Shown: in pieces, positions 42,789 through 52,082 of the stretch
Position numbering within the stretch: the stretch's first letter is position 1
Layout: every line of letters starts with the position of its first letter
Assembly: GCF_001668615.1 (NCBI RefSeq)
Contig: NZ_LZMC01000089.1
Span: 35,011 to 99,010, forward strand
Length of the DNA: 64,000 nucleotides
Reading direction: 5' to 3'
Source of the DNA: Mycobacterium sp. 1274761.0
Lineage (GTDB): Bacteria > Actinomycetota > Actinomycetes > Mycobacteriales > Mycobacteriaceae
Notes under the pieces: model-generated
What the model was told of the DNA's origin: nothing
Seen by the model: the letters and a program-made list of their open reading frames with translations, nothing else
Databases searched by the model: none
Translations under genes and position numbers: made by a program

Positions 42789-44132
42789 ATGAATACAACC
42801 GACGTGACAGCCGCAGCCAACGATCTGGCGAGCCGAATTGGTTCAGCCCCGGTGCAGGTGCCCAAAAGTACGCCTTTGATTTGGAATTCGGCGGTGCAAC
42901 ATCGTCCGGCTGTAATCGTGCGGCCCGCCTCACCGCGTGACGTACAGGAAGCCGTCCGTGTGGCGCGTGCCCGCGGGTTGCGGCTCTCGGTGCTCGGCGG
43001 CGGCCATGACTGGTTGGGCCGCGCTGTGTGTGACGGCGGTTTGGTGATCGACATGTCCGGGATGCGAAGTGTCACCGTCGATACCAGGGCGCGGGTCGCA
43101 ACGGTGGGTGGCGGCGTTTTAGCGGCTGACTTGATCGACGCGGTCGCGCCGCACGGGCTGGTTGCCGCCACCGGTGTCTGCGGTGGCGTTGGCATGACCG
43201 GCCTAACACTTGGCGGGGGCTACGGACCGCTCAACGGACGTTTCGGACTGGCGCTGGACAACCTGCTCGGCGCCGAGGTCGTTCTGGCCGATGGCCGAAT
43301 CGTCACAGCCGACCCGACTCACGAGCCGGAGCTGTTCTGGGCACTGCGCGGTGGTGGCGGCAACTTCGGCGTGGTCACTTCCATGCGGGTGCGCTTGCAT
43401 CCGCTCGACCGATTGATCGGCGGGATGATCGTGTATCCGTGGTCGCAGGGAGCGTCGGTGTGGCGTGGACTTAGTGAGGTGATGTCCACCGCACCGGACG
43501 AGCTGACCGTGGAAAGCGGCATAATGTCCGGCCCGGACGGCGATCCCGCTGTTTATGTTGTGCCGGTCTGGAGTGGTGATCATCGTTGCGGCCAAGCCGC
43601 CGTCGACGCGCTCGCTACGCTCGGAACGCCGCTGATAACCCGAATTGGGTCCATCACCTACGGCGATGTGCTGGGCCTGTTAGACGTGGGATATGTCCCC
43701 GGACTGGGCCTGGAGGTTCGAACTCGTACTGTGGCGGGATACACGCCCGAGGTCATCGAGGCGCTGGTCGAGGCAGCGCGGACGCTGACCTCGCCGCGCA
43801 GCGTCATCCCGATCCACCCCTGTCACGGCGCATCGACTCGGGTCGCCCCCGACCAGACCGCGTTCGGGAACCGCAGCCCACATTTCGTCGTCGAGATCGT
43901 CGCCGGCTGGGAAGGCGGCGACAGCGCCCGTCATCGCGCCTGGGCGGACGCGGTCTCGGCCGCGCTTGCCCCGCACGCGCTTCCTGGCGGCTACACCAAC
44001 CTGCTCAGACCCGAGGACCACGATCAGATCGCAAATGCCTACGGCGAGAATGCCTTTCGACTGGTCACCGCAAAGAAGCACTACGACCCCGACGGTGTCT
44101 TCACCGCCATTCCCCTTCCCAGCATCAGTTAG
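42789..44132 (+). CDS. BBE-type FAD-linked oxidase
   Basis: A 447-residue flavoprotein of the berberine-bridge-enzyme/FAD-linked oxidase family. His73 in GGGHDWLG and Cys131 in GVCGGVGMTGLTLGGGYG are at the positions that attach FAD bicovalently. The C-terminal BBE segment includes YGENAFRLVTAKKHYDPDGVF. It should oxidise an alcohol, sugar or phenolic substrate with O2. ATG 42789 is preceded by GGAGACAG. It sits directly after the decayed TPP-enzyme gene and 13 nt before the dioxygenase gene. Confidence 0.88.
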   Translation: MNTTDVTAAANDLASRIGSAPVQVPKSTPLIWNSAVQHRPAVIVRPASPRDVQEAVRVARARGLRLSVLGGGHDWLGRAVCDGGLVIDMSGMRSVTVDTRARVATVGGGVLAADLIDAVAPHGLVAATGVCGGVGMTGLTLGGGYGPLNGRFGLALDNLLGAEVVLADGRIVTADPTHEPELFWALRGGGGNFGVVTSMRVRLHPLDRLIGGMIVYPWSQGASVWRGLSEVMSTAPDELTVESGIMSGPDGDPAVYVVPVWSGDHRCGQAAVDALATLGTPLITRIGSITYGDVLGLLDVGYVPGLGLEVRTRTVAGYTPEVIEALVEAARTLTSPRSVIPIHPCHGASTRVAPDQTAFGNRSPHFVVEIVAGWEGGDSARHRAWADAVSAALAPHALPGGYTNLLRPEDHDQIANAYGENAFRLVTAKKHYDPDGVFTAIPLPSIS

Positions 44133-44145
44133 AAGGAGCGATCGA

Positions 44146-45096
44146 ATGTCGTACATCATCGATAGTCACCACGTCACAATGTCGGTCAACGGAGCGCAAG
44201 AGGACATTGACTTCCACGTCAAGGCGCTCGGGCTGCGGCTGATCAAACGAACGGTGCTGTTCGACGGGACAATCCCGGTCTACCACCTGTATTACAGCAA
44301 CGCCGACGGCGACCCGAGCGCGGTGCTCACCACGTTCCCATTTGCCCAGGCCGGGATCTACGGCCGACGTGGCACCAACCAGGCACGTGAGGTATTGCTC
44401 GCCGTCCCTACGGGTTCGCTGAACTACTGGTCCTCCCGGTTGCAGGAGCGCGTCGCGGACGTGCGGGACGCGACCGTGTTCGATCGACGCCGAGTGCTGT
44501 TCCGGCATCCCTCCGGCATCGAATACCAGATGGTCGAGGTCGCCGACGACCCTCGTCGTGGTTACAGCGGAAGCGGTGTGCCCGAGGAGTACGCCGTTCA
44601 CGGAATTTACGGCGTCGGCGTACACGTGACGGGGCCGGACACCGCGGTCGAGTTCGCCGCCAATCACCTCGGCGCTCGCGAGGGCTTGAGCGAAGGTAAC
44701 CGGTTTGCGTTGGAGGCTGGCAAGTCCGCGCTCGGCGGCGCGGTCGAGCTTGTTATCAACCGCACAGATGAGCCGGGCACGTGGACTCACGGCGCCGGAA
44801 CGATTCACCACTTCGCCTGGAACGCGGACACTCTCGAGAACCAGAGCGAGCTGAAATCTGAGATCGAGGGTGCGGGCTACACAGATGTGTCCGAAGTTCG
44901 AGACCGCAAGTACTTCAAGTCGGTTTACGTCAGGTCACCCGGCGGCGCCCTCTTTGAACTTGCAGTGACACACAACGAGGGTGGCTGGAACTGCGACGAG
45001 TCGCCGCAGGAGCTAGGCCAAGGATTTCAGCTACCGGAGCAATTCGAGGCACGGCGCGGGGAGATCCTCGGTCGCCTCGAGCCGATCGGGCTCTGA
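44146..45096 (+). CDS. VOC-family ring-cleaving dioxygenase (hydroquinone/MhqO-like)
   Basis: A 316-residue protein with two VOC modules. Probable metal ligands are His9 (SHHVTM), His in TIHHFAWN near residue 220 and Glu in ALFELAVTH near residue 269. The layout matches the LinE/MhqO-type Fe(II) extradiol dioxygenases that open hydroquinone-like rings. AGAAGGAGCG is the ribosome site. The companion oxidase, P450 and hydrolase genes fit a short aromatic degradation route. Confidence 0.85.
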   Translation: MSYIIDSHHVTMSVNGAQEDIDFHVKALGLRLIKRTVLFDGTIPVYHLYYSNADGDPSAVLTTFPFAQAGIYGRRGTNQAREVLLAVPTGSLNYWSSRLQERVADVRDATVFDRRRVLFRHPSGIEYQMVEVADDPRRGYSGSGVPEEYAVHGIYGVGVHVTGPDTAVEFAANHLGAREGLSEGNRFALEAGKSALGGAVELVINRTDEPGTWTHGAGTIHHFAWNADTLENQSELKSEIEGAGYTDVSEVRDRKYFKSVYVRSPGGALFELAVTHNEGGWNCDESPQELGQGFQLPEQFEARRGEILGRLEPIGL

Positions 45097-45186
45097 GGAT
45101 CTGCGTCGGACGAGGACGGGCGCGTTGCCGGCGGCCAATGAGCTTTGATCTATCGAGTTCTGACGACCCCAGAGGGAGTAATTCAC

Positions 45187-46437
45187 ATGAACGCACTCAC
45201 AATGCATGAAGCCACCAAGGTTCTGGCTGACCCGTCGGCGTACGCCGACGACGAGCGATTGCACACGGCGCTACGACAGCTGCGGGCAAACAATCCGATT
45301 GTGTGGGTGGATCATCCGCCGTATCGGCCGTTCTGGGCGATCACCAAGCACGCTGACATCATGGCGATCGAGCGCGACAGTGACCGATTCATCAGTGCGC
45401 CCCGCCCACTACTCACACCCGCCGATGCCGACGATCTGCGCAAGGCACAGCAGGAAGCCGGGACGGGCATGCGCACTCTGGTCCAGATGGACAACCCATA
45501 CCACCGCAAGGTGCGCTCGATCGCCGCGGACTGGTTCCGCCCCAAGGCAATGGGTGTCCTCAAGGCGCAGGTGGACGAGCTCGCCAAGCGCTATGTCGAC
45601 AAGATGCGCGAGATCGGACCTGAGTGCGACTTCGTCACCGATATCGCAGCCGACTTTCCGCTCTACGTAATCCTGTCCTTGCTAGGTCTTCCCGAATCGG
45701 ACTTTCCTCGGATGCAGTTACTGACCCAGGAGATGTTTGGCCGCGATGACCCCGAATACCAGCGAAGTCAAGAGCCCGAGGCTGTACTCGCGGTGATGCA
45801 GGACTTCCTCAACTACTTCGCTACGCTGACCGCGTCGCGCCGCCACCGGCCCACGGGTGACCTCGCCTCAGCCATCGCCAACGGGCGCATCGACGGCGAA
45901 CCGCTCTCGGATGTGGACACCGCCTCCTATTACGTGATCATCGCCAGCGCCGGCCATGACACCACCAAGGACGCCATCTCCGGTGGGCTGCGTGCGCTCA
46001 TCGAAAACCCCAGTGAGCTAGGGCGATTGAAACAGGACCTCATGCTGATGCCGACGGCGGTGGAGGAGATGATCCGGTGGACCACCCCAGTGAAGGAATT
46101 CATGCGCACAGCCACCGCCGCCACCACGGTTCGGGGGGTCGACATCGCCGAAGGAGAGTCGGTGTATCTGGCCTACGTGTCCGGCAACCGCGACGAGGAG
46201 GTCTTCGACGATCCGTTCCGCTTCGACATCAGCCGCGATCCCAACAAACACCTGGCCTTCGGGTACGGTGCACACTTCTGCCTCGGCGCCGCGCTGGCGC
46301 GGATGGAGATCAGCAGTCTCTACCGCGAACTGCTCCCCAGGCTGGAATCGATCGAGCTCGCCGGCGAGGCCGAATTGTCCGCGACGACACTCGTCGGTGG
46401 CCTTAAACACCTGCCGATCCGCTATTCCCTGAAGTGA
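45187..46437 (+). CDS. Cytochrome P450
   Basis: A 416-residue bacterial P450. Visible motifs are the I-helix ASAGHDTTKD near residue 254, the K-helix ExxR (EEMIR), and the heme loop FGYGAHFCLGAALAR with proximal Cys365. It will hydroxylate a substrate using a ferredoxin and reductase, neither of which is encoded next to it. AGAGGGAG lies upstream of the ATG. It is part of the same strand-wise cluster as the dioxygenase and hydrolase. Confidence 0.92.
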   Translation: MNALTMHEATKVLADPSAYADDERLHTALRQLRANNPIVWVDHPPYRPFWAITKHADIMAIERDSDRFISAPRPLLTPADADDLRKAQQEAGTGMRTLVQMDNPYHRKVRSIAADWFRPKAMGVLKAQVDELAKRYVDKMREIGPECDFVTDIAADFPLYVILSLLGLPESDFPRMQLLTQEMFGRDDPEYQRSQEPEAVLAVMQDFLNYFATLTASRRHRPTGDLASAIANGRIDGEPLSDVDTASYYVIIASAGHDTTKDAISGGLRALIENPSELGRLKQDLMLMPTAVEEMIRWTTPVKEFMRTATAATTVRGVDIAEGESVYLAYVSGNRDEEVFDDPFRFDISRDPNKHLAFGYGAHFCLGAALARMEISSLYRELLPRLESIELAGEAELSATTLVGGLKHLPIRYSLK

Positions 46438-46517
46438 TTTCGGCCCGAAAACCGCCGGGGCTCGCGCGGGCCCATTGCCGTGCACCCTTTCCGCTTCTCG
46501 ACACCGAAAGGCAAACC

Positions 46518-47228
46518 GTGACGCAAGTATTGACTTATGTACTGGTTCCGGGCGGCTGGCATGGGGCCTGGTCCTGGCGACCGGTTGCGAAACGGCTTCG
46601 GGCGGCGAGCCATCGGGCGGTCACCCTGACACTTCCCGGTCTGGGCGACGGCGATGATCCGTCAGGTTACAAGCTCAAAGACGCGGTTGATTACGTCGTC
46701 AACGAGGTGCGTCGGCTCGACCTCGACGACGTCATCTTGGTTGCGCACAGTTGGGGCGGCTATCCCGCCACTGGCGCCGCTCATATGCTCGCTGACCAGG
46801 TCGCCAAGATCGTCTACTACAACGCATTTGCGCCGCTTCGCGGCAGATCCCTCGTCGAGGAGTATCCGCCCAACACGCGTGAGTTGATGCTGCGGTTGAT
46901 CAGCGAATCGCCGTGCCGCGCCATGGCGCCGAGCCTGGACCTCGTCGAGCAGCTACTTATGCAAGGCGAAGTCCCGGAGCTGCAACGGTTGGTGGCCGAC
47001 CTGTTGACCACACAATCCGGCGGTTACTTCCTCGATGCTCTCGACGTTGATGCGGAGAGTCTGAGCATTCCCGCCACCTACATCGCCAGCGACAACGATT
47101 GCGCGCTGCCGCGGCCAGCGGCTGAATTTGCCGCCCGGGTGGGTGTCGAACCCATCGTCGTTCCTGGAACGCACAGCAGTATGCTGACCCACCCTGACGA
47201 TGTGGCCAATGCAATCCTCACTGCTTGA
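46518..47228 (+). CDS. Alpha/beta hydrolase (EstC/hydroxynitrile-lyase-like esterase)
   Basis: A 236-residue hydrolase. The oxyanion segment is PGGWHGAWSW (11-20), the nucleophile Ser78 is in AHSWGG, and the catalytic His is in PGTHSSMLTHPDDVA. The overall sequence resembles EstC-type esterases and plant methylesterase/HNL proteins. In the cluster it could hydrolyse the ring-cleavage product or an ester substrate. GTG 46518 is preceded by GAAAGG. It lies 80 nt after the P450. Confidence 0.83.
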   Translation: MTQVLTYVLVPGGWHGAWSWRPVAKRLRAASHRAVTLTLPGLGDGDDPSGYKLKDAVDYVVNEVRRLDLDDVILVAHSWGGYPATGAAHMLADQVAKIVYYNAFAPLRGRSLVEEYPPNTRELMLRLISESPCRAMAPSLDLVEQLLMQGEVPELQRLVADLLTTQSGGYFLDALDVDAESLSIPATYIASDNDCALPRPAAEFAARVGVEPIVVPGTHSSMLTHPDDVANAILTA

Positions 47229-47316
47229 GCGGGGGAGAACCGCGGCATCGCGCCGCCAGGGGCCGCCTCGTCTCAACCGCTTCGCCGTTCAGCCTCATCG
47301 GAGCCGCGTCAGCTGG

Positions 47317-48987
47317 ATGTCGATGAGTAAGAACCATGACTGCGCGCTGCCAGTAAAAGCGGTGAGTGGCCAGCGGCGGCTCAGCCGCCGGCTGTTGGCG
47401 ATGGTGGTGCGGCCGTCGGCGCCACCCCTGTGGCTAGGGATCATTGTGGCTGCGGCGTTCATCATCGCCGAGACGCTGATGGTTCATGTTCTCCGAGAGG
47501 TTGCATCGAACACCGCGTTCGGAGCGCTGTTCCTGCTCGGCGTGCTGGTCGTCTCAGCTGGATGGGGTTTTCCGATCGCGGTAGCAACATCGCTGGCGAG
47601 CGCCCTGGTGTATGGCTACTTCCACCTGGTGGCCACGGCCGGGCTGGCGCCGTTGAAAATCAACGACGTAGTGGCGGTCTTCGTGTTCCTGCCCATCGCG
47701 CTGCTGGCCAATGTTCTCGCGCGCGAGGCCCGCCTGCGTGCCGCAGAATCCGAGCGACGCCTCCTGGAAGTCGCTGCTCTCGCCGAGCAACAGGCCGCGC
47801 TGCGTCGAGTCGCGACGTTGGTCGCACGCGGCGTCGACTCCACCGAGGTGTATTCGACCGCCGTCGCCGAACTTTCCCGATTTCTCGGAGGGGTAGCCAA
47901 CGTCGTGTTGCTGCGGTATGTCAGCGACGGCGCCTCGGTGCTCCTGGCCAGCCGCGGCGAGCACCGAGTGCCGAGGATGCTTGTCGGCGAGCGGATTCCG
48001 TTCGACGGTGAGAACGTCGCAACGATCATCCGGCACACCGAAAAATCGGCGCGGCTGGACAGTTACGAGCACGTCACAGGGTCCGTCGCCGAGCGGATGA
48101 ACCAGCTCGGAATACGGTCGGCGGCCGGTGCGCCGATCGTCGTGGACCGCCGGCTATGGGGTGCGCTAGTGATCGGCTCGGCGCAGTCGGAACCCATGCC
48201 GCCGGAGATCGAAGCGCGTATCGGCGATTTCGCCGACCTGGTGGCCATCGCCATCTCCAACGCCCAAACTCGCGCCGAACTCACCGCCTCGCGCGCCCGC
48301 ATCGTGACTGCTGGCGACCAAGCACGACGCCGCTTCGAGCGAGACCTGCACGACGGCGCACAACAGCGGGTAGTGTCGCTTGGGCTGCAACTGCGCGATT
48401 TCGAGGCGTCGATACCCCCCGAGCAGCGAAATCTCCGCGACCGAATTGCTCATCTGATCGCCGAGATACGCCTTGTTTCAACAGAATTGCAGGAGTTTTC
48501 GCGAGGCATCCATCCGGCCATCGTGTCGAAAGGCGGTCTTGGCCGCGCGATCAAGTCGCTCGCCCGTCAATCCGCCATTCCCGTCACCCTCGATCTCGGT
48601 CTCGACGTCGATCGCCGGATGCCGGAAGCGGTTGAAGTCGCCGCGTATTACGTTGTTGCGGAGGTGCTGACGAACGCCGCCAAGCATTCCCAGGCATCCG
48701 AGGTCAGCATCCGGGTAACCGCCGGGAACGACCAACTCCGCCTCGTGATCTGTGATGACGGGATCGGGGGCGCCGTCGTTGGCAAAGGCTCTGGACTGAT
48801 TGGTCTCAAGGATCGCGTCGAGGCGCTCGGTGGTCGCCTGGACATCTCCAGTCCGGCAGGTAGCGGGACGACGTTAGTGGTGGTCATCCCACTCGACGTC
48901 AAATCGGCAGTCCTGGCCACAGGTCCTGATACGTCACTGCTACCTACAAGCGATCGTCGCCAACGATCGTCGTTCGAATCGCGTTGA
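47317..48987 (+). CDS. Membrane sensor histidine kinase with GAF domain (orphan)
   Basis: A 556-residue kinase. N-terminal four-helix DUF4118-like membrane domain (about 36-137), a short coiled linker, a GAF domain (about 160-300), a HisKA_3 dimerisation domain with phospho-acceptor His345 in ERDLHDGAQQR, and an HATPase_c domain with NAAKHSQAS, DDGIGG and GSGLIGLKDRVEALGG. It belongs to the NarL/LuxR-partner class. No response regulator is encoded in the neighbourhood, so its partner is elsewhere. Start choice (ATG 47317) is moderate. The next gene encodes a solute-binding lipoprotein that might act as an accessory sensor. Confidence 0.87.
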   Translation: MSMSKNHDCALPVKAVSGQRRLSRRLLAMVVRPSAPPLWLGIIVAAAFIIAETLMVHVLREVASNTAFGALFLLGVLVVSAGWGFPIAVATSLASALVYGYFHLVATAGLAPLKINDVVAVFVFLPIALLANVLAREARLRAAESERRLLEVAALAEQQAALRRVATLVARGVDSTEVYSTAVAELSRFLGGVANVVLLRYVSDGASVLLASRGEHRVPRMLVGERIPFDGENVATIIRHTEKSARLDSYEHVTGSVAERMNQLGIRSAAGAPIVVDRRLWGALVIGSAQSEPMPPEIEARIGDFADLVAIAISNAQTRAELTASRARIVTAGDQARRRFERDLHDGAQQRVVSLGLQLRDFEASIPPEQRNLRDRIAHLIAEIRLVSTELQEFSRGIHPAIVSKGGLGRAIKSLARQSAIPVTLDLGLDVDRRMPEAVEVAAYYVVAEVLTNAAKHSQASEVSIRVTAGNDQLRLVICDDGIGGAVVGKGSGLIGLKDRVEALGGRLDISSPAGSGTTLVVVIPLDVKSAVLATGPDTSLLPTSDRRQRSSFESR

Positions 48988-49110
48988 GGATCATGGCTTC
49001 ACTGCAGTTTGGCAATCTCGTGGCTTCCTAACGTCGTGGGCATGTCCGCCGCAAATCCGGGCGACGAACGGCGCGAGAAAATTCTTCGTCCAGCCTGTCG
49101 AGGAGAGTCG

Positions 49111-49971
49111 ATGACGAACAGTTTTGGTAGGCGAATGGCTAGAGGCGCCGGCGCTCGGCGAACGCCGGGGTGGCTCATCGCGGTTTGGTTGGTCGCGATG
49201 CTGGCACTAACGGCGGGATGTGACTCAACAACGACATCGACGGCGACGCGGGCGTCCGCCGGACTGCCGCAAATATTGCAACGCGGCACCGTCCGCGTGT
49301 GCAGTACCGGGGACTACCGACCGTTCACGTATCGCGACCCGCAAGGCGATTGGAGTGGACTCGACATCGACATGGCCAACGACATGGCCGGTCGACTGGG
49401 AGTGCGAGTGGACATGGTGTCAACCGCGTGGGCAGATCTGGTCAGCGATTTGGACAACAAGTGCGATGTGGCCATGGGAGGAATCAGCATCACGCTCGAT
49501 CGCGCCAAGCATGCCATCTACAGCGACCCCTACCTACGTGATGGCAAAGCGGCAATCGTCCGTTGTACCGACACGTGGAAGTTTCAGGCCCTCAGCGATA
49601 TCGACCGCCCCGGTGTCCGTGTGGTGGTCAACCCCGGTGGTACGAATAGAGAATTCGACAACGCCCAGATCCATAAGGCGCAGGTGCTGAACTACCCGGA
49701 CAACAACACGATCTTTGAGCAAATCGACGGCAATGCGGCCGACGTCATGATCACCGACGTCAGCGAGATCCGCTGGGAAAGCAGTCAGAATCCGAGGCTC
49801 TGCGGTCAGAGCCTTGACCATCCATTCACGTTTGAGCAGAAGGCCTATCTCATCACGCGAACCGCAGCGGACGTGCAGCAGTGGATCAACCAGTGGCTCA
49901 ACATCGCACAGCACGACGGAACGTATGCAGCGCTGAGCCGGAAATATCTTGGCGGGGTATTCGGGCCGTAA
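49111..49971 (+). CDS. PheC (cyclohexadienyl dehydratase)-like solute-binding lipoprotein
   Basis: A 286-residue lipoprotein; lipobox LTAGC, Cys37. The fold is that of type II periplasmic binding proteins, and the sequence follows cyclohexadienyl dehydratase: STGDYRPFTYRDPQG, DLDNKCDVAMGGISITLDRAKH, GVRVVVNPGGTNREFDN, and ADVMITDVSEIR. In the enzyme PheC the catalytic Glu follows NPGGTN; here that position is Arg (NPGGTNRE), so a binding role is more likely than dehydratase activity. No permease or ATPase is adjacent. AGGAGAG precedes the ATG. Confidence 0.8.
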   Translation: MTNSFGRRMARGAGARRTPGWLIAVWLVAMLALTAGCDSTTTSTATRASAGLPQILQRGTVRVCSTGDYRPFTYRDPQGDWSGLDIDMANDMAGRLGVRVDMVSTAWADLVSDLDNKCDVAMGGISITLDRAKHAIYSDPYLRDGKAAIVRCTDTWKFQALSDIDRPGVRVVVNPGGTNREFDNAQIHKAQVLNYPDNNTIFEQIDGNAADVMITDVSEIRWESSQNPRLCGQSLDHPFTFEQKAYLITRTAADVQQWINQWLNIAQHDGTYAALSRKYLGGVFGP

Positions 49972-50027
49972 TAGTTGTCGGCCGATCAAGTCTCTTGGCC
50001 GGTCTCACTTCCTCCCGGCGGGCGACG

Positions 50028-51161
50028 CTACCGCGTTGCGGCCAACTCATCGGCGATCCGCTTGGCCACCCGCGGTGCCTGTCTGCCGAGATAGCCGATT
50101 AGCGAAGGCCGACTGAGATAGCCGACGAACCGCAGCCCGGGAGCAGCCGCCGTCTCGCCCATGACGCGGGGCCTACCGCCGCCGTCGAGGACCTCGAGGT
50201 GGCCGACGAGCGGCGCCAGAGCGCTGTGGTAGCCCGTCGCGGCGATGACGACATCCGCGTCCAGCCTGGAGCCGTTAAGGAGCACAACCTTGTCGGCGTC
50301 GAACGACTCAACGGCACCCACTACTTCGATTGAACCGTCCTTGATGGCATCCACAATCTCCATGTCGACAAGCGTCGGGGATTGACTCAGACGGCGATCG
50401 CGGGCGAACACACCCTCATGCGGAATGGGCAGCCCGAACCGGCTCAGGTCACCCAGGCTGGCCCGGCGCGCCGCACGGGCGATCGCATCGGCGACGCGGA
50501 CCGGCGCACGGTAGAGCGGCAACGCGATCCAGTCGGCAGGCAGCCCCCCGGGCATCGACCTCAACATGATGTTCGGCGGTGTCCGCACCGCTAGCCACAC
50601 TTTTTGGGCACCACCTGTCGCCAGGTCGTGCGCGATCTCCATCCCCGACGAGCCCGCGCCGACGACGAGGACCTTCTTTCCGCGGAACAGCTCGGGATTT
50701 CGATATTGCGAGGAGTGCAGCAGCTCGCCGCTGAAGTCGTCGCTGCCTAGCCAGGCCGGAATTCGCGGTGTGTGTTGTTGACCCGTTGCCACCACCACCT
50801 GGTGGGCGGCGATGCGACCGGTCGACGTCTGAAGCAGCCACGCGCCCTCCAACCAGTCGATGCGCCGTATTTCGGTGCCCAACAACAGGTCGATGCCCGC
50901 CTCGCGGGCGTGCCGGTCGAGATAAGCCACCACCTGGTCGCGGTGCGGGAACGTCGGGGTTCCCTTGGGGTAGGGGCGATTCGGCAACTGTGAAAACCGC
51001 CTACCGGTGTTGAGCTTGAGGCGGTCGTACCGACCACGCCAGGACGCCGCGACCTCCGCCTTCTCGATTACGAGCGGACGTAGACCCCGGTCGCGCAGGC
51101 TCACGGCTATTGCGACGCCGGCAGTCCCCGCACCGACCACTGCGACTTGCACCGTGGTCAT
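50028..51161 (-). CDS. Flavin-containing monooxygenase / NAD(P)-FAD oxidoreductase
   Basis: A 377-residue flavoprotein of the FMO/CzcO-like group. FAD motif VVGAGTAGVAIA near residue 8, a second dinucleotide motif VVGAGSSGMEIA near 166, and ATGYH near 309, a typical FMO/BVMO signature. It likely oxidises a soft nucleophile or ketone, or acts as a reductase. The reading frame extends 36 nt upstream of ATG 51161; no ribosome site decides between starts. It converges with the PheC-like gene. Confidence 0.83.
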   Translation of the reverse strand: MTTVQVAVVGAGTAGVAIAVSLRDRGLRPLVIEKAEVAASWRGRYDRLKLNTGRRFSQLPNRPYPKGTPTFPHRDQVVAYLDRHAREAGIDLLLGTEIRRIDWLEGAWLLQTSTGRIAAHQVVVATGQQHTPRIPAWLGSDDFSGELLHSSQYRNPELFRGKKVLVVGAGSSGMEIAHDLATGGAQKVWLAVRTPPNIMLRSMPGGLPADWIALPLYRAPVRVADAIARAARRASLGDLSRFGLPIPHEGVFARDRRLSQSPTLVDMEIVDAIKDGSIEVVGAVESFDADKVVLLNGSRLDADVVIAATGYHSALAPLVGHLEVLDGGGRPRVMGETAAAPGLRFVGYLSRPSLIGYLGRQAPRVAKRIADELAATR

Positions 51162-51430
51162 CTGATGATCCCGACCATCGACCATCGTTGTGATCAACTA
51201 CTTTCGGCTTCTCATTAGCTCTCATTCCGTCGCCCCCGCCCGGGCTGCGCGGATGACTCGATCGCCGTAGTGCCGACCGCGCTGCGTGTGACGTCATGTG
51301 CGGGTCGAATTCCCGTCACGCGTGTGACACTAGGAAGCGGCCGGGCCGGCTGCGAACTTGCGCCCACTGAGTGAGCGTCTTTTGCCGGCCCACCGTTTCG
51401 GGGAGCCGCTCACGGCTCGGGCGGTGAGGC

Positions 51431-52069
51431 TCAGGTTGTAGCCCTGAGGATCTTGATCGCGAAAACGAGGCTGTCGCCCTTCTGGATTCCAGCGCTGGGC
51501 TGCCCCTCGGGGTAGCCGTCGGTGGATGTCATCGCGACGGCGACCGTCGACCCGACCTTCTGTCCGGCGATGGCCTTCTGGAATCCCGGCACAACTGCGT
51601 CGAGCCGGAAATCGACCGGCGCGCCCCGCTCGTAGCTGCTGTCGAACACCGCACCGTCGCGCCCGTTGACGCCCATGTAGCAGACCGAGACGCTGGCCCT
51701 GTCGGCGACCACGGGACCGTCGCCAGGCCGCAGTGTGTGCACCTGGGTCTCGGTCACGCTGAACGGCGCCTCGACGTCGATTCGCGGTGCGGCCGTGTCC
51801 GTCGATCCGGTGACCGAGACGCTGCCGGTAGCGCCGCGCTGGGTCCATTCGGGTGTACCGCCCGCCGGGGCTGCCGTCGGGCACATGGCTGCCGCTGCCG
51901 GCGTGTCGGCGACCGACGGGGCGGTAAAGACGTCGCTGGCAGCCGCTGTGGTCGTCGCCGACGTGGTGGTCGCCGACGAGCCGGCGTCGGAGCCGCAACC
52001 GGTGAGCAGAACGGCGATCGGCGCGGCGGACACCGCGAGCGCGGCCGAGGTCTTGCGGGAGAATTTCAC
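51431..52069 (-). CDS. FKBP-type peptidyl-prolyl isomerase lipoprotein
   Basis: A 212-residue protein. Lipoprotein signal peptide with LLTGC (Cys25), a Ser/Thr/Ala linker, and a C-terminal FKBP domain (about 115-212: VFDSSYERGAPVDFRL, VVPGFQKAIAGQKVGSTVAVAM). It should catalyse proline isomerisation of exported proteins at the cell surface. GTG 52069 is supported by a leaderless promoter (TAGCGT, 7 nt upstream) and by the signal peptide it gives. It lies downstream of, and on the same strand as, a secreted HtrA-like protease. Confidence 0.85.
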   Translation of the reverse strand: MKFSRKTSAALAVSAAPIAVLLTGCGSDAGSSATTTSATTTAAASDVFTAPSVADTPAAAAMCPTAAPAGGTPEWTQRGATGSVSVTGSTDTAAPRIDVEAPFSVTETQVHTLRPGDGPVVADRASVSVCYMGVNGRDGAVFDSSYERGAPVDFRLDAVVPGFQKAIAGQKVGSTVAVAMTSTDGYPEGQPSAGIQKGDSLVFAIKILRATT

Positions 52070-52076
52070 GGCCGTC

Positions 52077-52082
52077 ACGCTA
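52077..52082 (-). promoter_or_regulatory. -10 box (TAGCGT) for the FKBP gene
   Basis: On the minus strand TAGCGT-GACGGCC-GTG places the box 7 nt before GTG 52069. The stop codon of the membrane-protein remnant upstream overlaps this box. Confidence 0.55.
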
